From NCBI GenBank assembly GCA_051881635.1, contig JBJEQG010000068.1, positions 1-18,899 of the forward strand: DNA of 18,899 nt. Reading direction: 5' to 3'. Each line of letters begins with the position of its first letter. Position 1 is the first letter of the stretch. The DNA is from JBJEQG01 sp051881635. GTDB lineage: Bacteria > Bacillota > Clostridia > Oscillospirales > Acutalibacteraceae. The position numbers and the translations under genes are program-made. Below, piece after piece: positions 1 to 6,782 of the stretch. The notes under the pieces are model-generated. The model did no database searches and had not been told where the DNA came from. It was given only the letters and a program-made list of their open reading frames with translations.

Positions 1-63
1 TACATACATATACTTTTCTTGTCAAGCCATACAAAAAGCATTTTCTTTGCCTTATTTATAAGC

Positions 64-79
64 TCGCAAGATATTGCGA
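64..79. promoter_or_regulatory. inverted repeat, possible operator of the small regulator gene
   Basis: TCGCAA and TTGCGA form perfect 6-bp arms around a 4-bp centre, ending 28 bp before the -35 box of the promoter at 108-136. A short dyad upstream of a Cro/C1-type regulator would suit autoregulation, but that is inference. The rest of 1-107 shows no supportable gene. Confidence 0.3.
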
Positions 80-107
80 ATTTTGATAATTAACTTAATC
101 TAATTTC

Positions 108-136
108 TTGACAAAATAGGTATCAAATTATATAAT
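108..136 (+). promoter_or_regulatory. consensus sigma-A promoter for the regulator/zinc-ribbon/SPFH module
   Basis: TTGACA (108-113), a 17-bp spacer and TATAAT (131-136) match the housekeeping consensus at all 12 positions. Transcription should start near 143, which places the upstream TTG at 141 outside the message and favours the TTG at 177 as the start of the first gene. Confidence 0.88.
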
Positions 137-176
137 AAAATTGAATTATATAATTGTATTTAAGGGGTGTTATCGT

Positions 177-389
177 TTGGGAATAAGTTATAAAAAACTG
201 TGGATAATGCTTATTAAAAAAGACATCTCCCCTGCTATGCTAAGAAAAGACCTTAATATTGCTACCGGGACTATGACTAAATTACGACGAAATGAGGAAG
301 TGGCACTTTCAGTTCTTTTGCGTATATGTGAGTATTTAGATTGTAATATTGGCGATATATGTGACGCTGTACGAACAAATAATGAATAG
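177..389 (+). CDS. small Cro/C1-type (XRE) helix-turn-helix regulator
   Basis: A 70-residue protein that is almost entirely a Cro/C1 helix-turn-helix domain of the short YozG-like type. It opens with ISYKKLW, has the recognition region around residues 22-38 (MLRKDLNIATGTMTKLRR), and ends with the typical LLRICEYLDCNIGDI helix (47-61). Such proteins are cytoplasmic dimeric DNA-binding regulators. The start is taken as TTG 177 because AAGGGGTG (162-169) lies 7 nt upstream, the family normally begins at this tryptophan-containing helix, and an earlier in-frame TTG at 141 precedes the predicted transcription start. The next gene is 74 bp downstream with no terminator between, so the regulator probably shares a transcript with the zinc-ribbon and SPFH genes. 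A weaker internal promoter (TTGTTG 399-404, TATAAA 422-427, 17-bp spacer) is possible. Its target is unknown; autoregulation is a guess. Confidence 0.85.
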   Translation: MGISYKKLWIMLIKKDISPAMLRKDLNIATGTMTKLRRNEEVALSVLLRICEYLDCNIGDICDAVRTNNE

Positions 390-463
390 TCTTTTTAGTT
401 GTTGAAAAGTAATTTGTGATTTATAAATTTTTTATTTAAAAAACAATCATGGAGGTAAAAAAC

Positions 464-1267
464 ATGGCTTACTGTATTAACTGTGGTCACGAACTAATTG
501 ATGGTTCTAAATTTTGTAATAATTGTGGTTGTCAAACACCCTCTGGTATAAACGGTAATTCTGACAGACGCAGAATCACTTATGACGGTGTAATACATAA
601 GTGTCCGAATTGTGGTGAAGTTCTGGATTCGTTTGTAGCAAAATGTCCCTCTTGTGGATACGAAATAAGAGATATAATAACATCAAGTTCTGTTCAAGAA
701 CTTGCCTTGAAATTAGAGAAGATTGAAGCTCAAACTATGCCACATATTGAAGAAAAGAAATCCGTTATGAAAATGGTTTTTGGCAAAGACTTCAAAGAAG
801 ATGATGAAGTAGAAGAAGCTCAAGAAAGATTTGATGAGCAAAAGCGTCAACAGAAAGTCAATATTATTATCAATTTCTGCGTTCCTAATACCAAAGAGGA
901 CATTCTTGAATTTATGATATTGGCATCATCAAATATTGATGTTAAAAAAGGTTTAGATGATGAAGTATCAAAAGCGTGGCTGTCAAAATTAGAGCAGGTA
1001 TACGAAAGAGCAAAATTGTTAATGGGAAACACTCCAGACTTTACTCAAATCAAATACATTTACGAAAAAAAGAAAGCTGAACTAAAAAATCGAAAATTCA
1101 AGGGTTTGGCAATAGCTTCGTTTATCGTTGGTGGATATGCTCTTCTTAATGGGCTTGTTTTATTACCTGTAGGGGGCGTTATTGGAGTGCTATTAGGGAT
1201 AGCTCTACTTCTGTTGGGAATTTTGTTTATATCTATTTACAATAAAAATAAAAAAGAACACCTATAA
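464..1267 (+). CDS. double zinc-ribbon protein with two C-terminal membrane segments
   Basis: A 267-residue protein. Residues 4-21 form a zinc ribbon (C4, C7, C18, C21) and residues 47-64 a second (C47, C50, C61, C64). A charged, helix-rich central region (about 75-210, rich in E, K and Q) follows, and then two adjacent hydrophobic segments (about 214-258) before a short basic tail. The start is ATG 464, preceded by GGAGGT at 451-456; the in-frame ATG at 449 overlaps that ribosome site and is rejected. The gene sits 12 bp before an SPFH protein gene and its stop overlaps that gene's ribosome site, indicating tight co-expression. In Bacillus subtilis the ydjFGHI operon also combines zinc-ribbon membrane proteins (YdjG/YdjH) with the SPFH protein YdjI, so this is probably an analogous membrane-scaffold partner. 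No PspA homologue is present here, and the exact function is unknown. Confidence 0.82.
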   Translation: MAYCINCGHELIDGSKFCNNCGCQTPSGINGNSDRRRITYDGVIHKCPNCGEVLDSFVAKCPSCGYEIRDIITSSSVQELALKLEKIEAQTMPHIEEKKSVMKMVFGKDFKEDDEVEEAQERFDEQKRQQKVNIIINFCVPNTKEDILEFMILASSNIDVKKGLDDEVSKAWLSKLEQVYERAKLLMGNTPDFTQIKYIYEKKKAELKNRKFKGLAIASFIVGGYALLNGLVLLPVGGVIGVLLGIALLLLGILFISIYNKNKKEHL

Positions 1268-1279
1268 GGAGTAGTCAAA

Positions 1280-2605
1280 ATGGCTTTATTTGATAGAAAC
1301 AAAAGAACCGGCGGTTTTATGGACGAAATCCGTTGCGATGAACCGTCATATCTAATATGGAAATGGCATCCGTCAGGCTCTCAACCAGGCAATAACAAAA
1401 GAGAAAATGCTATCCGTTGGGGTTCATCTTTGCGTGTAAAGGACGGTGAGGTAGCCGTCTTTGTTTATAATAAAAACAACAGAATAAAACAGGATTTCAT
1501 TGTCGGTCCATTTGATGAAAAAATAAAAACTGAGAATTTTCCTGTACTTGCAAGCATTATTGGCTTGGCTTATGATGGTGGTACTCCGTTTCAAGCGGAA
1601 GTTTATTTCATCAACCTTGCACAGATTATTCAGGTAAAGTTCGGTGTTCCGTTCTTTGATGTATATGATCCGAGATTTGATGATTTTGGTGTACCTGTTG
1701 CAGTTAGAGGCACTGTAAGTTTTAAAATCAATAATTACAGAGAGTTTATAAAATTACATAGACTTAACAGTTTTAGCCTTGATGATTTTCAAAAACAAAT
1801 TCGTGACGCAGTGATAAGATATGTTAAAGATGTGGTTGCAAATGCTCCGACTGCTAACAACATTCCTTTACTTCAAATCGAAACTAAAATTGCACAAATT
1901 AATGATATTGTTGAATTTAACATAAGCGAAAGACTAAGGGAAAATTTCGGTGTAACTGTTTCAGGTGTTGATATAGGAACTATTGAAATTGACAAATCCA
2001 GTGAAGGTTACAAAGAACTTGTGGCAGTAACAAAAGACATTACTGCTACACGGATTCAGGCTGAAACTAATGACTATGTTGAAAGGCTGCGTATTCAGCG
2101 TGAAGAAAGTCAGTATGCTCAACGCAAGCAAACTCAAACTGCAAACATTGGTGCTTTTCAAGTTGAAAAACAAGCAGAAGTTGGTATTGCAGGTGCAAAT
2201 GCTTTGGGACAAATGGGAAAAAACGGTGCCGGCAATATAAACTTTTCCAATAGTGGCAGTAATGGTTTCAATATGGCAGATATAATGGCAAGTATGGCAG
2301 TGGGTGGTGCTGTCGGACAAAACATTGCCGGTTCTATAAACAATATGATGTCAGGCATAAATCAACCTGTACAATCTGCCATGACACCTCCACCCGTTCA
2401 TACAATTTCATATTATCTTGCGGTAAATGGTCAGGCAACAGGACCTTATGATTTTAACACCTTAAAACAAATGGCTGTTACCGGTCAATTCACTTCAAAT
2501 AATTTGGTATGGAAAAATGGAATGGCTGAATGGGCAAAGGCAGGAACAGTTGATGAATTAAGGCCAATATTTGTTGTTATACCTCCTATTCCTCCCGTGG
2601 AATAA
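1280..2605 (+). CDS. SPFH/YdjI-family ('virion core protein') protein with C-terminal GYF_2 domain
   Basis: A 441-residue protein. Residues about 1-250 match the YdjI/COG4260 branch of the SPFH (band 7) superfamily, beginning with the characteristic FMDEIRCDEPSYLIWKWH stretch. A Gln/Arg-rich coiled-coil-like segment follows (about 250-300), then a Gly/Ala/Met-rich flexible stretch (300-370). The C-terminal GYF_2 domain (about 377-432) has the typical YYLAVNGQATGPYDFNTLKQM and NLVWKNGMAEWAKAG signatures. SPFH proteins assemble membrane-associated scaffolds; GYF_2 domains are thought to mediate protein-protein contacts. There is no transmembrane helix, so membrane contact may come from the zinc-ribbon partner encoded 12 bp upstream. 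AAGGAG (1266-1271) supports ATG 1280. No convincing terminator follows. The family call is firm; the role (membrane stress or defence scaffold) is inference. Confidence 0.88.
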   Translation: MALFDRNKRTGGFMDEIRCDEPSYLIWKWHPSGSQPGNNKRENAIRWGSSLRVKDGEVAVFVYNKNNRIKQDFIVGPFDEKIKTENFPVLASIIGLAYDGGTPFQAEVYFINLAQIIQVKFGVPFFDVYDPRFDDFGVPVAVRGTVSFKINNYREFIKLHRLNSFSLDDFQKQIRDAVIRYVKDVVANAPTANNIPLLQIETKIAQINDIVEFNISERLRENFGVTVSGVDIGTIEIDKSSEGYKELVAVTKDITATRIQAETNDYVERLRIQREESQYAQRKQTQTANIGAFQVEKQAEVGIAGANALGQMGKNGAGNINFSNSGSNGFNMADIMASMAVGGAVGQNIAGSINNMMSGINQPVQSAMTPPPVHTISYYLAVNGQATGPYDFNTLKQMAVTGQFTSNNLVWKNGMAEWAKAGTVDELRPIFVVIPPIPPVE

Positions 2606-2668
2606 TTATCCAATCATTATAAAGAAATGCTTGCATGAACAATGCAGAGTATTTTGAGGTGTAATTAC

Positions 2669-2780
2669 ATGAATGATTTAAGATTTTGTAAATTCTCATT
2701 CGGAAAATTTTACGGCAATGAGATAAGTAATACACAACTCAAAAATTGATTGAGAAAGGCAAAGCAGATATAAAAAAACA
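2669..2780 (+). pseudogene. frameshifted fragment resembling a topoisomerase C-terminal repeat
   Basis: ATG 2669, preceded by GAGGTG with a 7-nt spacing, opens a 26-codon frame ending at a TGA (2747-2749): MNDLRFCKFSFGKFYGNEIS, then NTQLKN. Adding one A to the A5 run at 2741-2745 would extend it as QLKKLIEKGKADIKKQ. The combined pattern (cysteine, GK-F-YG, IS-TQLK-LIEKGK) resembles the short C-terminal repeat of type IA topoisomerases (Toprim_Crpt). It has no catalytic domain and runs into the tRNA-Leu terminator, so it looks like a decayed remnant. A genuine 26-residue peptide or a sequencing indel are alternatives. Confidence 0.42.
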
Positions 2781-2817
2781 GATACCGCAACAATACGATT
2801 GTATCTGCGGTATCTGT
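2772..2817 (-). terminator. terminator of tRNA-Leu
   Basis: On the minus strand, 2 nt after the tRNA CCA end, a perfect 12-bp stem (2817-2806 with 2789-2778) encloses a loop that can itself pair (ACAAT with ATTGT), followed by a run of seven T (2778-2772, partly in the stem). This is a strong intrinsic terminator for the leftward tRNA transcript. Confidence 0.85.
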
Positions 2818-2819
2818 TA

Positions 2820-2907
2820 TGGTGCTGGTAACCGGACTTGAACCGGTACGGATGTTACTCCGAGGGATTTTAAGTCCCTTGCGTCTGCCGATTTCGCCAT
2901 ACCAGCA
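2820..2907 (-). tRNA. tRNA-Leu (anticodon UAA)
   Basis: On the minus strand, TGCTGGT (2907-2901) pairs perfectly with ACCAGCA (2829-2823), and an encoded CCA follows (2822-2820). The anticodon arm AGGGA-CTTAAAA-TCCCT carries TAA at 2872-2870. The T arm is CCGG-TTCAAGT-CCGG, and a long class II variable arm (CGGAGTAACATCCG region) identifies a leucine tRNA of 88 nt including CCA. It stands alone with its own promoter and terminator. The 3' end points to the accessory-looking module at 1-2800, the side where tRNA-targeting elements usually insert. Confidence 0.96.
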
Positions 2908-2926
2908 TTTTCAACTGAACATTTTT

Positions 2927-2955
2927 ATTATAACGATTATAAGCAACAAAGTCAA
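2927..2955 (-). promoter_or_regulatory. promoter of tRNA-Leu
   Basis: Read on the minus strand, TTGACT (2955-2950), a 17-bp spacer and TATAAT (2932-2927) place the transcription start near 2920, about 13 nt before the mature tRNA 5' end. Confidence 0.85.
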
Positions 2956-3023
2956 GTCCTTTTTAAATTTTATTTTCCGTTGGATTTTGGGTGTTCTTAT
3001 CAAACAAAATTGAATAAAGGTAC

Positions 3024-3052
3024 TTTACAACAAATAAAAAAAGTTGTAGAAT
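3024..3052 (+). promoter_or_regulatory. promoter of pduL
   Basis: TTTACA (3024-3029), a 17-bp spacer and TAGAAT (3047-3052) lie about 52 bp before the pduL start. TACAAC and GTTGTA arms (3026-3031, 3043-3048) form a dyad across the -35 and the edge of the -10; whether it is an operator is unknown. Confidence 0.7.
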
Positions 3053-3104
3053 AAAACCGTAAAATTCGCACTGCAAAAAGTGCTTTGAAATGGAGATCAT
3101 CGTA

Positions 3105-3674
3105 ATGAAAGTAATCGTTGAAACCTCTGCACGCCATGTGCATGTTACACAAGAAACTCTGAACAAGCTGTACGGTGAGGGCTACCAGCTTACCGTTAAA
3201 AAGGCTCTTTCACAACCCGGTCAATATGCTGCTATGGAGCGTGTTGATATTCGTGGTCCGAAAGGCGAAATGAAAAATGTATCTATTCTCGGTCCTGTCC
3301 GCAGTGCCGACCAGGTTGAGCTTTCTCTCACAGATGCCCGTAAAATCGGTATTGCCGCTCCTGTCCGTGAGTCGGGCGATATTGCTGACACACCCGGTTG
3401 TACAATTATCGGTCCTGCCGGTGAGGTTACAATCGAATGTGGTGTTATTGCAGCAAAAAGACATATCCACCTCACACCCGAAACCGCAAAAGAAGCAGGC
3501 GTTCAAGATAAACAAATTGTTCGTGTTGCTGTTGGTGGTGAAGGCAGAAAGCTGATTTTTGACGATGTTGTTATTCGTGTCAGCGAAAAATTTGCTCCCG
3601 CCATGCATGTTGATACGGACGAATCCAACGCTGCTGCTCTGTCAGGTACTGTTGAAGGCGAAATTATCCCGTAA
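3105..3674 (+). CDS. pduL: phosphate propanoyltransferase / phosphotransacylase, PduL family
   Basis: A 189-residue PduL-family enzyme that interconverts acyl-CoA and acyl-phosphate (acetyl- or propanoyl-), the step before acetate or propionate kinase in fermentation. The zinc-binding histidines are visible: H11 and H13 (RHVHVT), H120 and H122 (RHIHLT) and H168 (AMHVD). The R66/E72 pair in GPVRSADQVEL matches the spacing of the catalytic Arg and zinc-ligand Glu of characterised PduL. ATG 3105 is preferred over the in-frame ATG 3090 because the TGGAGA ribosome site (3091-3096) lies between them and the family starts at this point. The protein lacks an N-terminal microcompartment-targeting extension and no other microcompartment gene is near, so a soluble housekeeping enzyme is likely. 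The gene is monocistronic, with its own promoter and a strong terminator at 3690-3738. The acyl preference cannot be read from the sequence. Confidence 0.95.
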   Translation: MKVIVETSARHVHVTQETLNKLYGEGYQLTVKKALSQPGQYAAMERVDIRGPKGEMKNVSILGPVRSADQVELSLTDARKIGIAAPVRESGDIADTPGCTIIGPAGEVTIECGVIAAKRHIHLTPETAKEAGVQDKQIVRVAVGGEGRKLIFDDVVIRVSEKFAPAMHVDTDESNAAALSGTVEGEIIP

Positions 3675-3689
3675 TATTATAAATCCATA

Positions 3690-3738
3690 AACACCCCCTA
3701 CACATATTAACTATATGTGTAGGGGGTGTCATTTTTTT
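3690..3738 (+). terminator. strong intrinsic terminator after pduL, shared by convergent genes
   Basis: A 17-bp perfect stem (3691-3707 with 3713-3729), including a C5/G5 block, with a 5-nt loop, is followed by T7 (3732-3738). It lies 17 nt after the pduL stop. The T run overlaps the stop of the convergent pap gene; in the leftward direction the tail is only moderately T-rich, so leftward termination may be weaker. Confidence 0.92.
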
Positions 3739-5227
3739 ACTTTTGTTTTTCCAAAAAGGACTCCATTGCCTGTATAACGATTTTCAAAGCCTTAATGCGA
3801 GCATAACGCTTATCATTAGACTCAATAATATGCCATGGTGCTAACTGTGTGGAGGTTTTGGACAGCATTTCATTTACAGCCGTTTCATAGGTATTCCAAC
3901 GGTCACGATTTCTCCAATCCTCTTCCGTAATTTTCCAACGCTTTTCAGGTGTATTTTCCCTATCGTGAAAGCGTTTAAGCTGTTCGTCCTTGTCAATTTG
4001 AAGCCAAAATTTAATAATCCCACAACCACTCTTGGCAAGTTCGTATTCAAATTCATTGATTTCATCATAAGCTCTACGATATTCCGTTTCCGTACAAAAG
4101 CCCTCTACACGCTCCACCAAGACACGACCATACCATGTACGGTCAAAAATAGCGATATGTCCCGCTTTGGGTATGCGTATCCAAAAACGCCATAAATAGT
4201 GATGTGCCAATTCATCGGCTGTCGGTGCGGCAATCGGCACAACTTCATAACCTCTGGGGTCAAAGGACTGACAAAGTCGCTTGATATTTCCGCCCTTGCC
4301 TGCGGCGTCCCACCCCTCGTATGCTATAATAAACGGGATTTTTTTACGGTAAAACTTCTGTTGAAGAATATTTAACTCGTTTCGGCAATTTTCCAATGCC
4401 ATTTTATACTGTTCTGCCGTCAAGTTGCAATTTTCCAACGGCACTTGGTCAAGTGGCGGCATTTTAATCAAACGCCTGTCGGGAACGATAATTTTAGGTA
4501 TTGCAGTGTTGCTTTGTTGTTTTTCGTCCAAAGCATTTTGCAAACCTGTTGTTAAAAAGCAAAACGCCTTTTCTGTAGCATAATAGCTGTCGGCAGCTTG
4601 AATAACCTGCCATGGTGCGGCGGCTGTATCTGTTTCCGTCAATATGCGGTCAAACATTTCAAAGTAATCAGCATATCTTTTGTTTTGACGCAAATCACGC
4701 CGTTCCACACGCCATTTTGTATTCTCATCGGCAGTATAAGCGGACAAGCGTTCCTTTTGTGTATTTTCATCTATATGAAGAAAAAATTTAAAAAGAACAT
4801 ATCCGTTGTCATGCAAAGTGCGTTCAAACCGGTTTATGCTGTCAAGACGGCTTTCATAATCCTTGCGGCGGATAAGTCCGCCCTCTTTATCCTCGTATAA
4901 GGCACGATACCAACCACGCTCGATAAACAAGAACTTTCCTCTTTGGGGCAAAACTTTCCAAAAGCGTTTTAAGAACGGCTCTCCTTTTTCGCTTGCCGTA
5001 CTTTCGGAAGAAATAACATGATAATTTCTCGGGTCAAGCGGTTCAATCATTGCCGCCGTAAGCTTTCCTTTTCCGGACGCACTCCAACCGTCCACCAAAA
5101 CAATAGCCCCAATATTATGCTTTTGAATGGTTCTTTGCAAAACTTCAAGCTGTTCCGTCAAAGGCTGCATAGCTGTTTTAAATTCCGATTTTGTTCTTTT
5201 CTTTTGTTTCTGATATTGTTCCAACAT
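3737..5227 (-). CDS. pap: polyphosphate:AMP phosphotransferase (two fused PPK2 domains)
   Basis: A 496-residue protein made of two PPK2 domains, the architecture of class II polyphosphate kinase 2 (Pap), which transfers phosphate from polyphosphate to AMP to give ADP. Domain 1 (about 20-235) has the P-loop DGWSASGKGK at 46-55; domain 2 (about 270-490) has EGWDAAGKGG at 304-313. Domain 2 carries the complete second motif FDRTWYGRVLVERVEGF from 361, while domain 1 has the divergent IERGWYR at 102-108, with Glu for the usual Asp. In known Pap proteins the C-terminal domain is the active one, which fits. ATG 5227 is chosen, with GG-rich ribosome sequence just upstream; a GTG at 5236 falls within that ribosome site. 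The gene starts 34 bp after the AI-2E-family permease gene with no terminator between, so both are probably one operon. Cytoplasmic; likely recovers energy or nucleotides from polyphosphate. Confidence 0.93.
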   Translation of the reverse strand: MLEQYQKQKKRTKSEFKTAMQPLTEQLEVLQRTIQKHNIGAIVLVDGWSASGKGKLTAAMIEPLDPRNYHVISSESTASEKGEPFLKRFWKVLPQRGKFLFIERGWYRALYEDKEGGLIRRKDYESRLDSINRFERTLHDNGYVLFKFFLHIDENTQKERLSAYTADENTKWRVERRDLRQNKRYADYFEMFDRILTETDTAAAPWQVIQAADSYYATEKAFCFLTTGLQNALDEKQQSNTAIPKIIVPDRRLIKMPPLDQVPLENCNLTAEQYKMALENCRNELNILQQKFYRKKIPFIIAYEGWDAAGKGGNIKRLCQSFDPRGYEVVPIAAPTADELAHHYLWRFWIRIPKAGHIAIFDRTWYGRVLVERVEGFCTETEYRRAYDEINEFEYELAKSGCGIIKFWLQIDKDEQLKRFHDRENTPEKRWKITEEDWRNRDRWNTYETAVNEMLSKTSTQLAPWHIIESNDKRYARIKALKIVIQAMESFLEKQK

Positions 5228-5261
5228 AAACCTCACCGCCTTTTATCAAATTAAGTTTCTC

Positions 5262-6569
5262 TTATTTTTTCTGTGTATCAACATCGTTATGTTTTACTTT
5301 GTAAATTTTGGCTTTTGCAGCCTCATTTTGAGCCGCCTTCTGATTTTTTATCCGTTCCCTGTGAATACGACGGCGTTCCTTTTCCAGCTCATAATCAAAC
5401 GGACGACATTCATAACGCTCTTTTGGTATTTTTCTCCTTTTCAGTCGGAGATATACAACATCTCTCAAAATTGTATAAATAACACAGGTAATCGGCACAC
5501 CGACAAGCAAACCAAGGAAACCAAAGAAATTGCCGAAAATCGTAATAGCGGAAATAACGAAAATAGACGGCAAACCGATTGTCGAACCAACCACACGGGG
5601 ATAAATAAGGTTGCCCTCAATTTGCTGTAAGCAAACCATAAAGATAACAAACCAAATCATCTGTGTCGGGCTTACCGTAAAGACAAACACCGCACCGATG
5701 ATAATTGCAATCGTTGTACCAAACATTGGCACCCATGACAAAATCGCAACAGATGCGGCAATCAAAAGTGCATACGGGAATTGGAAAACTGTCAGTCCGA
5801 ACAGTGTCAGTGATGTTAAAATCACACATTCCACCATTTGACCTTTAACACAGTTATAGAAAGTTTTGTTTGTAATGGACATAACGGATATAATTGACGA
5901 AGCCGTTTTAGACGGCATAAAGGCATACATCAGCCGCTTTATTCTTTCAATAAGATATTCTTTTTTCATCAGCATATATACAGACAGAAGAATACCCAAA
6001 AAGACATTGACCATCGTACCAATGATTGTTGAGATAAAAGAGAAAGTCGAGTTGACAAAATTCATAACATCATTTGAAATAAAACTTGTCAGGGCATTTG
6101 TAATGGCGTTCCAGTCAATAGATAAACCGTCAATATATTCTTTCAACCACTCATGCTCTTTTGTCAAGTCGGACAGCCAATTTTGAATATTCTGTACAAC
6201 ATCCGGAATACTGTTACTTAACTTTGTAAGGCTTTCAACCAGTTGCGGAACAACGATAAAAAGCAAAGCTACAATTATACCGCCGATAATAATCAATGCA
6301 CCTGCTACGGCAAGCGGACGGCGTATTTTTTCCTTTCTGTTGCTGACCGGCTTTCCTTTTTTCGGACGAAACAGCCGTCTTTCAATGGCTTTCATCGGAA
6401 TATTCAGATAGAATGCCAAACAAATCGCAATAATAAACGGTGTCAACGCTCCCAAAAGCCATGAAAAGAAGCCAAAGACAATATCCATGTGCTGTAAACC
6501 GACATAGAACAGAATGGCAAAAGCAATCAAAATCATAATTTTTTCTATACCTTTTTTATCCAAATTCAT
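5262..6569 (-). CDS. AI-2E family (PerM/YdiK-type) permease
   Basis: A 435-residue polytopic membrane protein of the AI-2E exporter/PerM superfamily. Two or three hydrophobic helices lie at the N-terminus, then a basic loop and another helix pair, an amphipathic soluble-like segment (SIPDVVQNIQNWLSDLTKEH), and a C-terminal cluster of helices. The C-terminal cluster contains the family hallmarks SWVPMFGTTIAIIIGAV and QQIEGNLIYPRVVGSTIGLP. A long charged tail (about 60 residues rich in R, K and E) ends the protein. The ATG at 6569 follows AAGGGGAG by 6 nt; the in-frame ATG 6614 lies upstream of the predicted transcription start and is rejected. The promoter is at 6603-6631. The gene heads the operon with pap. 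Substrates of this superfamily range from autoinducer-2 to Na+/H+ exchange; nothing here decides between them. Confidence 0.92.
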   Translation of the reverse strand: MNLDKKGIEKIMILIAFAILFYVGLQHMDIVFGFFSWLLGALTPFIIAICLAFYLNIPMKAIERRLFRPKKGKPVSNRKEKIRRPLAVAGALIIIGGIIVALLFIVVPQLVESLTKLSNSIPDVVQNIQNWLSDLTKEHEWLKEYIDGLSIDWNAITNALTSFISNDVMNFVNSTFSFISTIIGTMVNVFLGILLSVYMLMKKEYLIERIKRLMYAFMPSKTASSIISVMSITNKTFYNCVKGQMVECVILTSLTLFGLTVFQFPYALLIAASVAILSWVPMFGTTIAIIIGAVFVFTVSPTQMIWFVIFMVCLQQIEGNLIYPRVVGSTIGLPSIFVISAITIFGNFFGFLGLLVGVPITCVIYTILRDVVYLRLKRRKIPKERYECRPFDYELEKERRRIHRERIKNQKAAQNEAAKAKIYKVKHNDVDTQKK

Positions 6570-6602
6570 AAGTTTCTCCCCTTCCAAATTTCCATTTTGA
6601 TT

Positions 6603-6631
6603 ATTATAATACAATGGTATAAAAAAATCAA
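6603..6631 (-). promoter_or_regulatory. promoter of the permease-pap operon
   Basis: On the minus strand, TTGATT (6631-6626), a 17-bp spacer and TATAAT (6608-6603) predict a start near 6596, about 27 nt before the chosen ATG and downstream of the alternative ATG at 6614. Confidence 0.8.
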
Positions 6632-6726
6632 TTTACAAAATACCAAATTTGCAACTTTTTTCGCCTATTGAAAAGCCCCTTACTTTATGATAGACTTTAT
6701 ATATATTGCTTACGGAGGATAAAAAG

Positions 6727-6765
6727 TTGAATTTTTTTCAATTATTTTCGTGGTTTAACTTATAA
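6727..6765 (+). CDS. possible 12-residue hydrophobic leader peptide
   Basis: GGAGGA (6714-6719) is followed 7 nt later by TTG, opening a 12-codon frame MNFFQLFSWFNL that stops at TAA 6763-6765, 17 nt before the next gene. The ribosome site is as good as that of the real gene downstream. Six of the twelve residues are Phe, Trp or Leu. It might be a leader peptide or a translational coupling element, or chance. A promoter candidate upstream is TTGAAA (6668-6673) with TAGACT (6691-6696). A TATAAT at 6761-6766 is too close to the downstream ribosome site to be a normal -10. Confidence 0.3.
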   Translation: MNFFQLFSWFNL

Positions 6766-6782
6766 TTTATGGAGGAACCGCC

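Noticed and set aside
1..25. Minus-strand TTGACA at 25-20 as a leftward promoter
   Set aside because: Its -10 would fall outside the window, so it cannot be supported.
2819..3013. Plus-strand frame of 64 residues beginning MVLVTGLEPV
   Set aside because: It is the antisense translation of tRNA-Leu and its promoter, a common false gene.
6761..6766. TATAAT as -10 box of the VanY-like gene
   Set aside because: The transcript would start inside the ribosome site, and no -35 is found 16-18 bp upstream.
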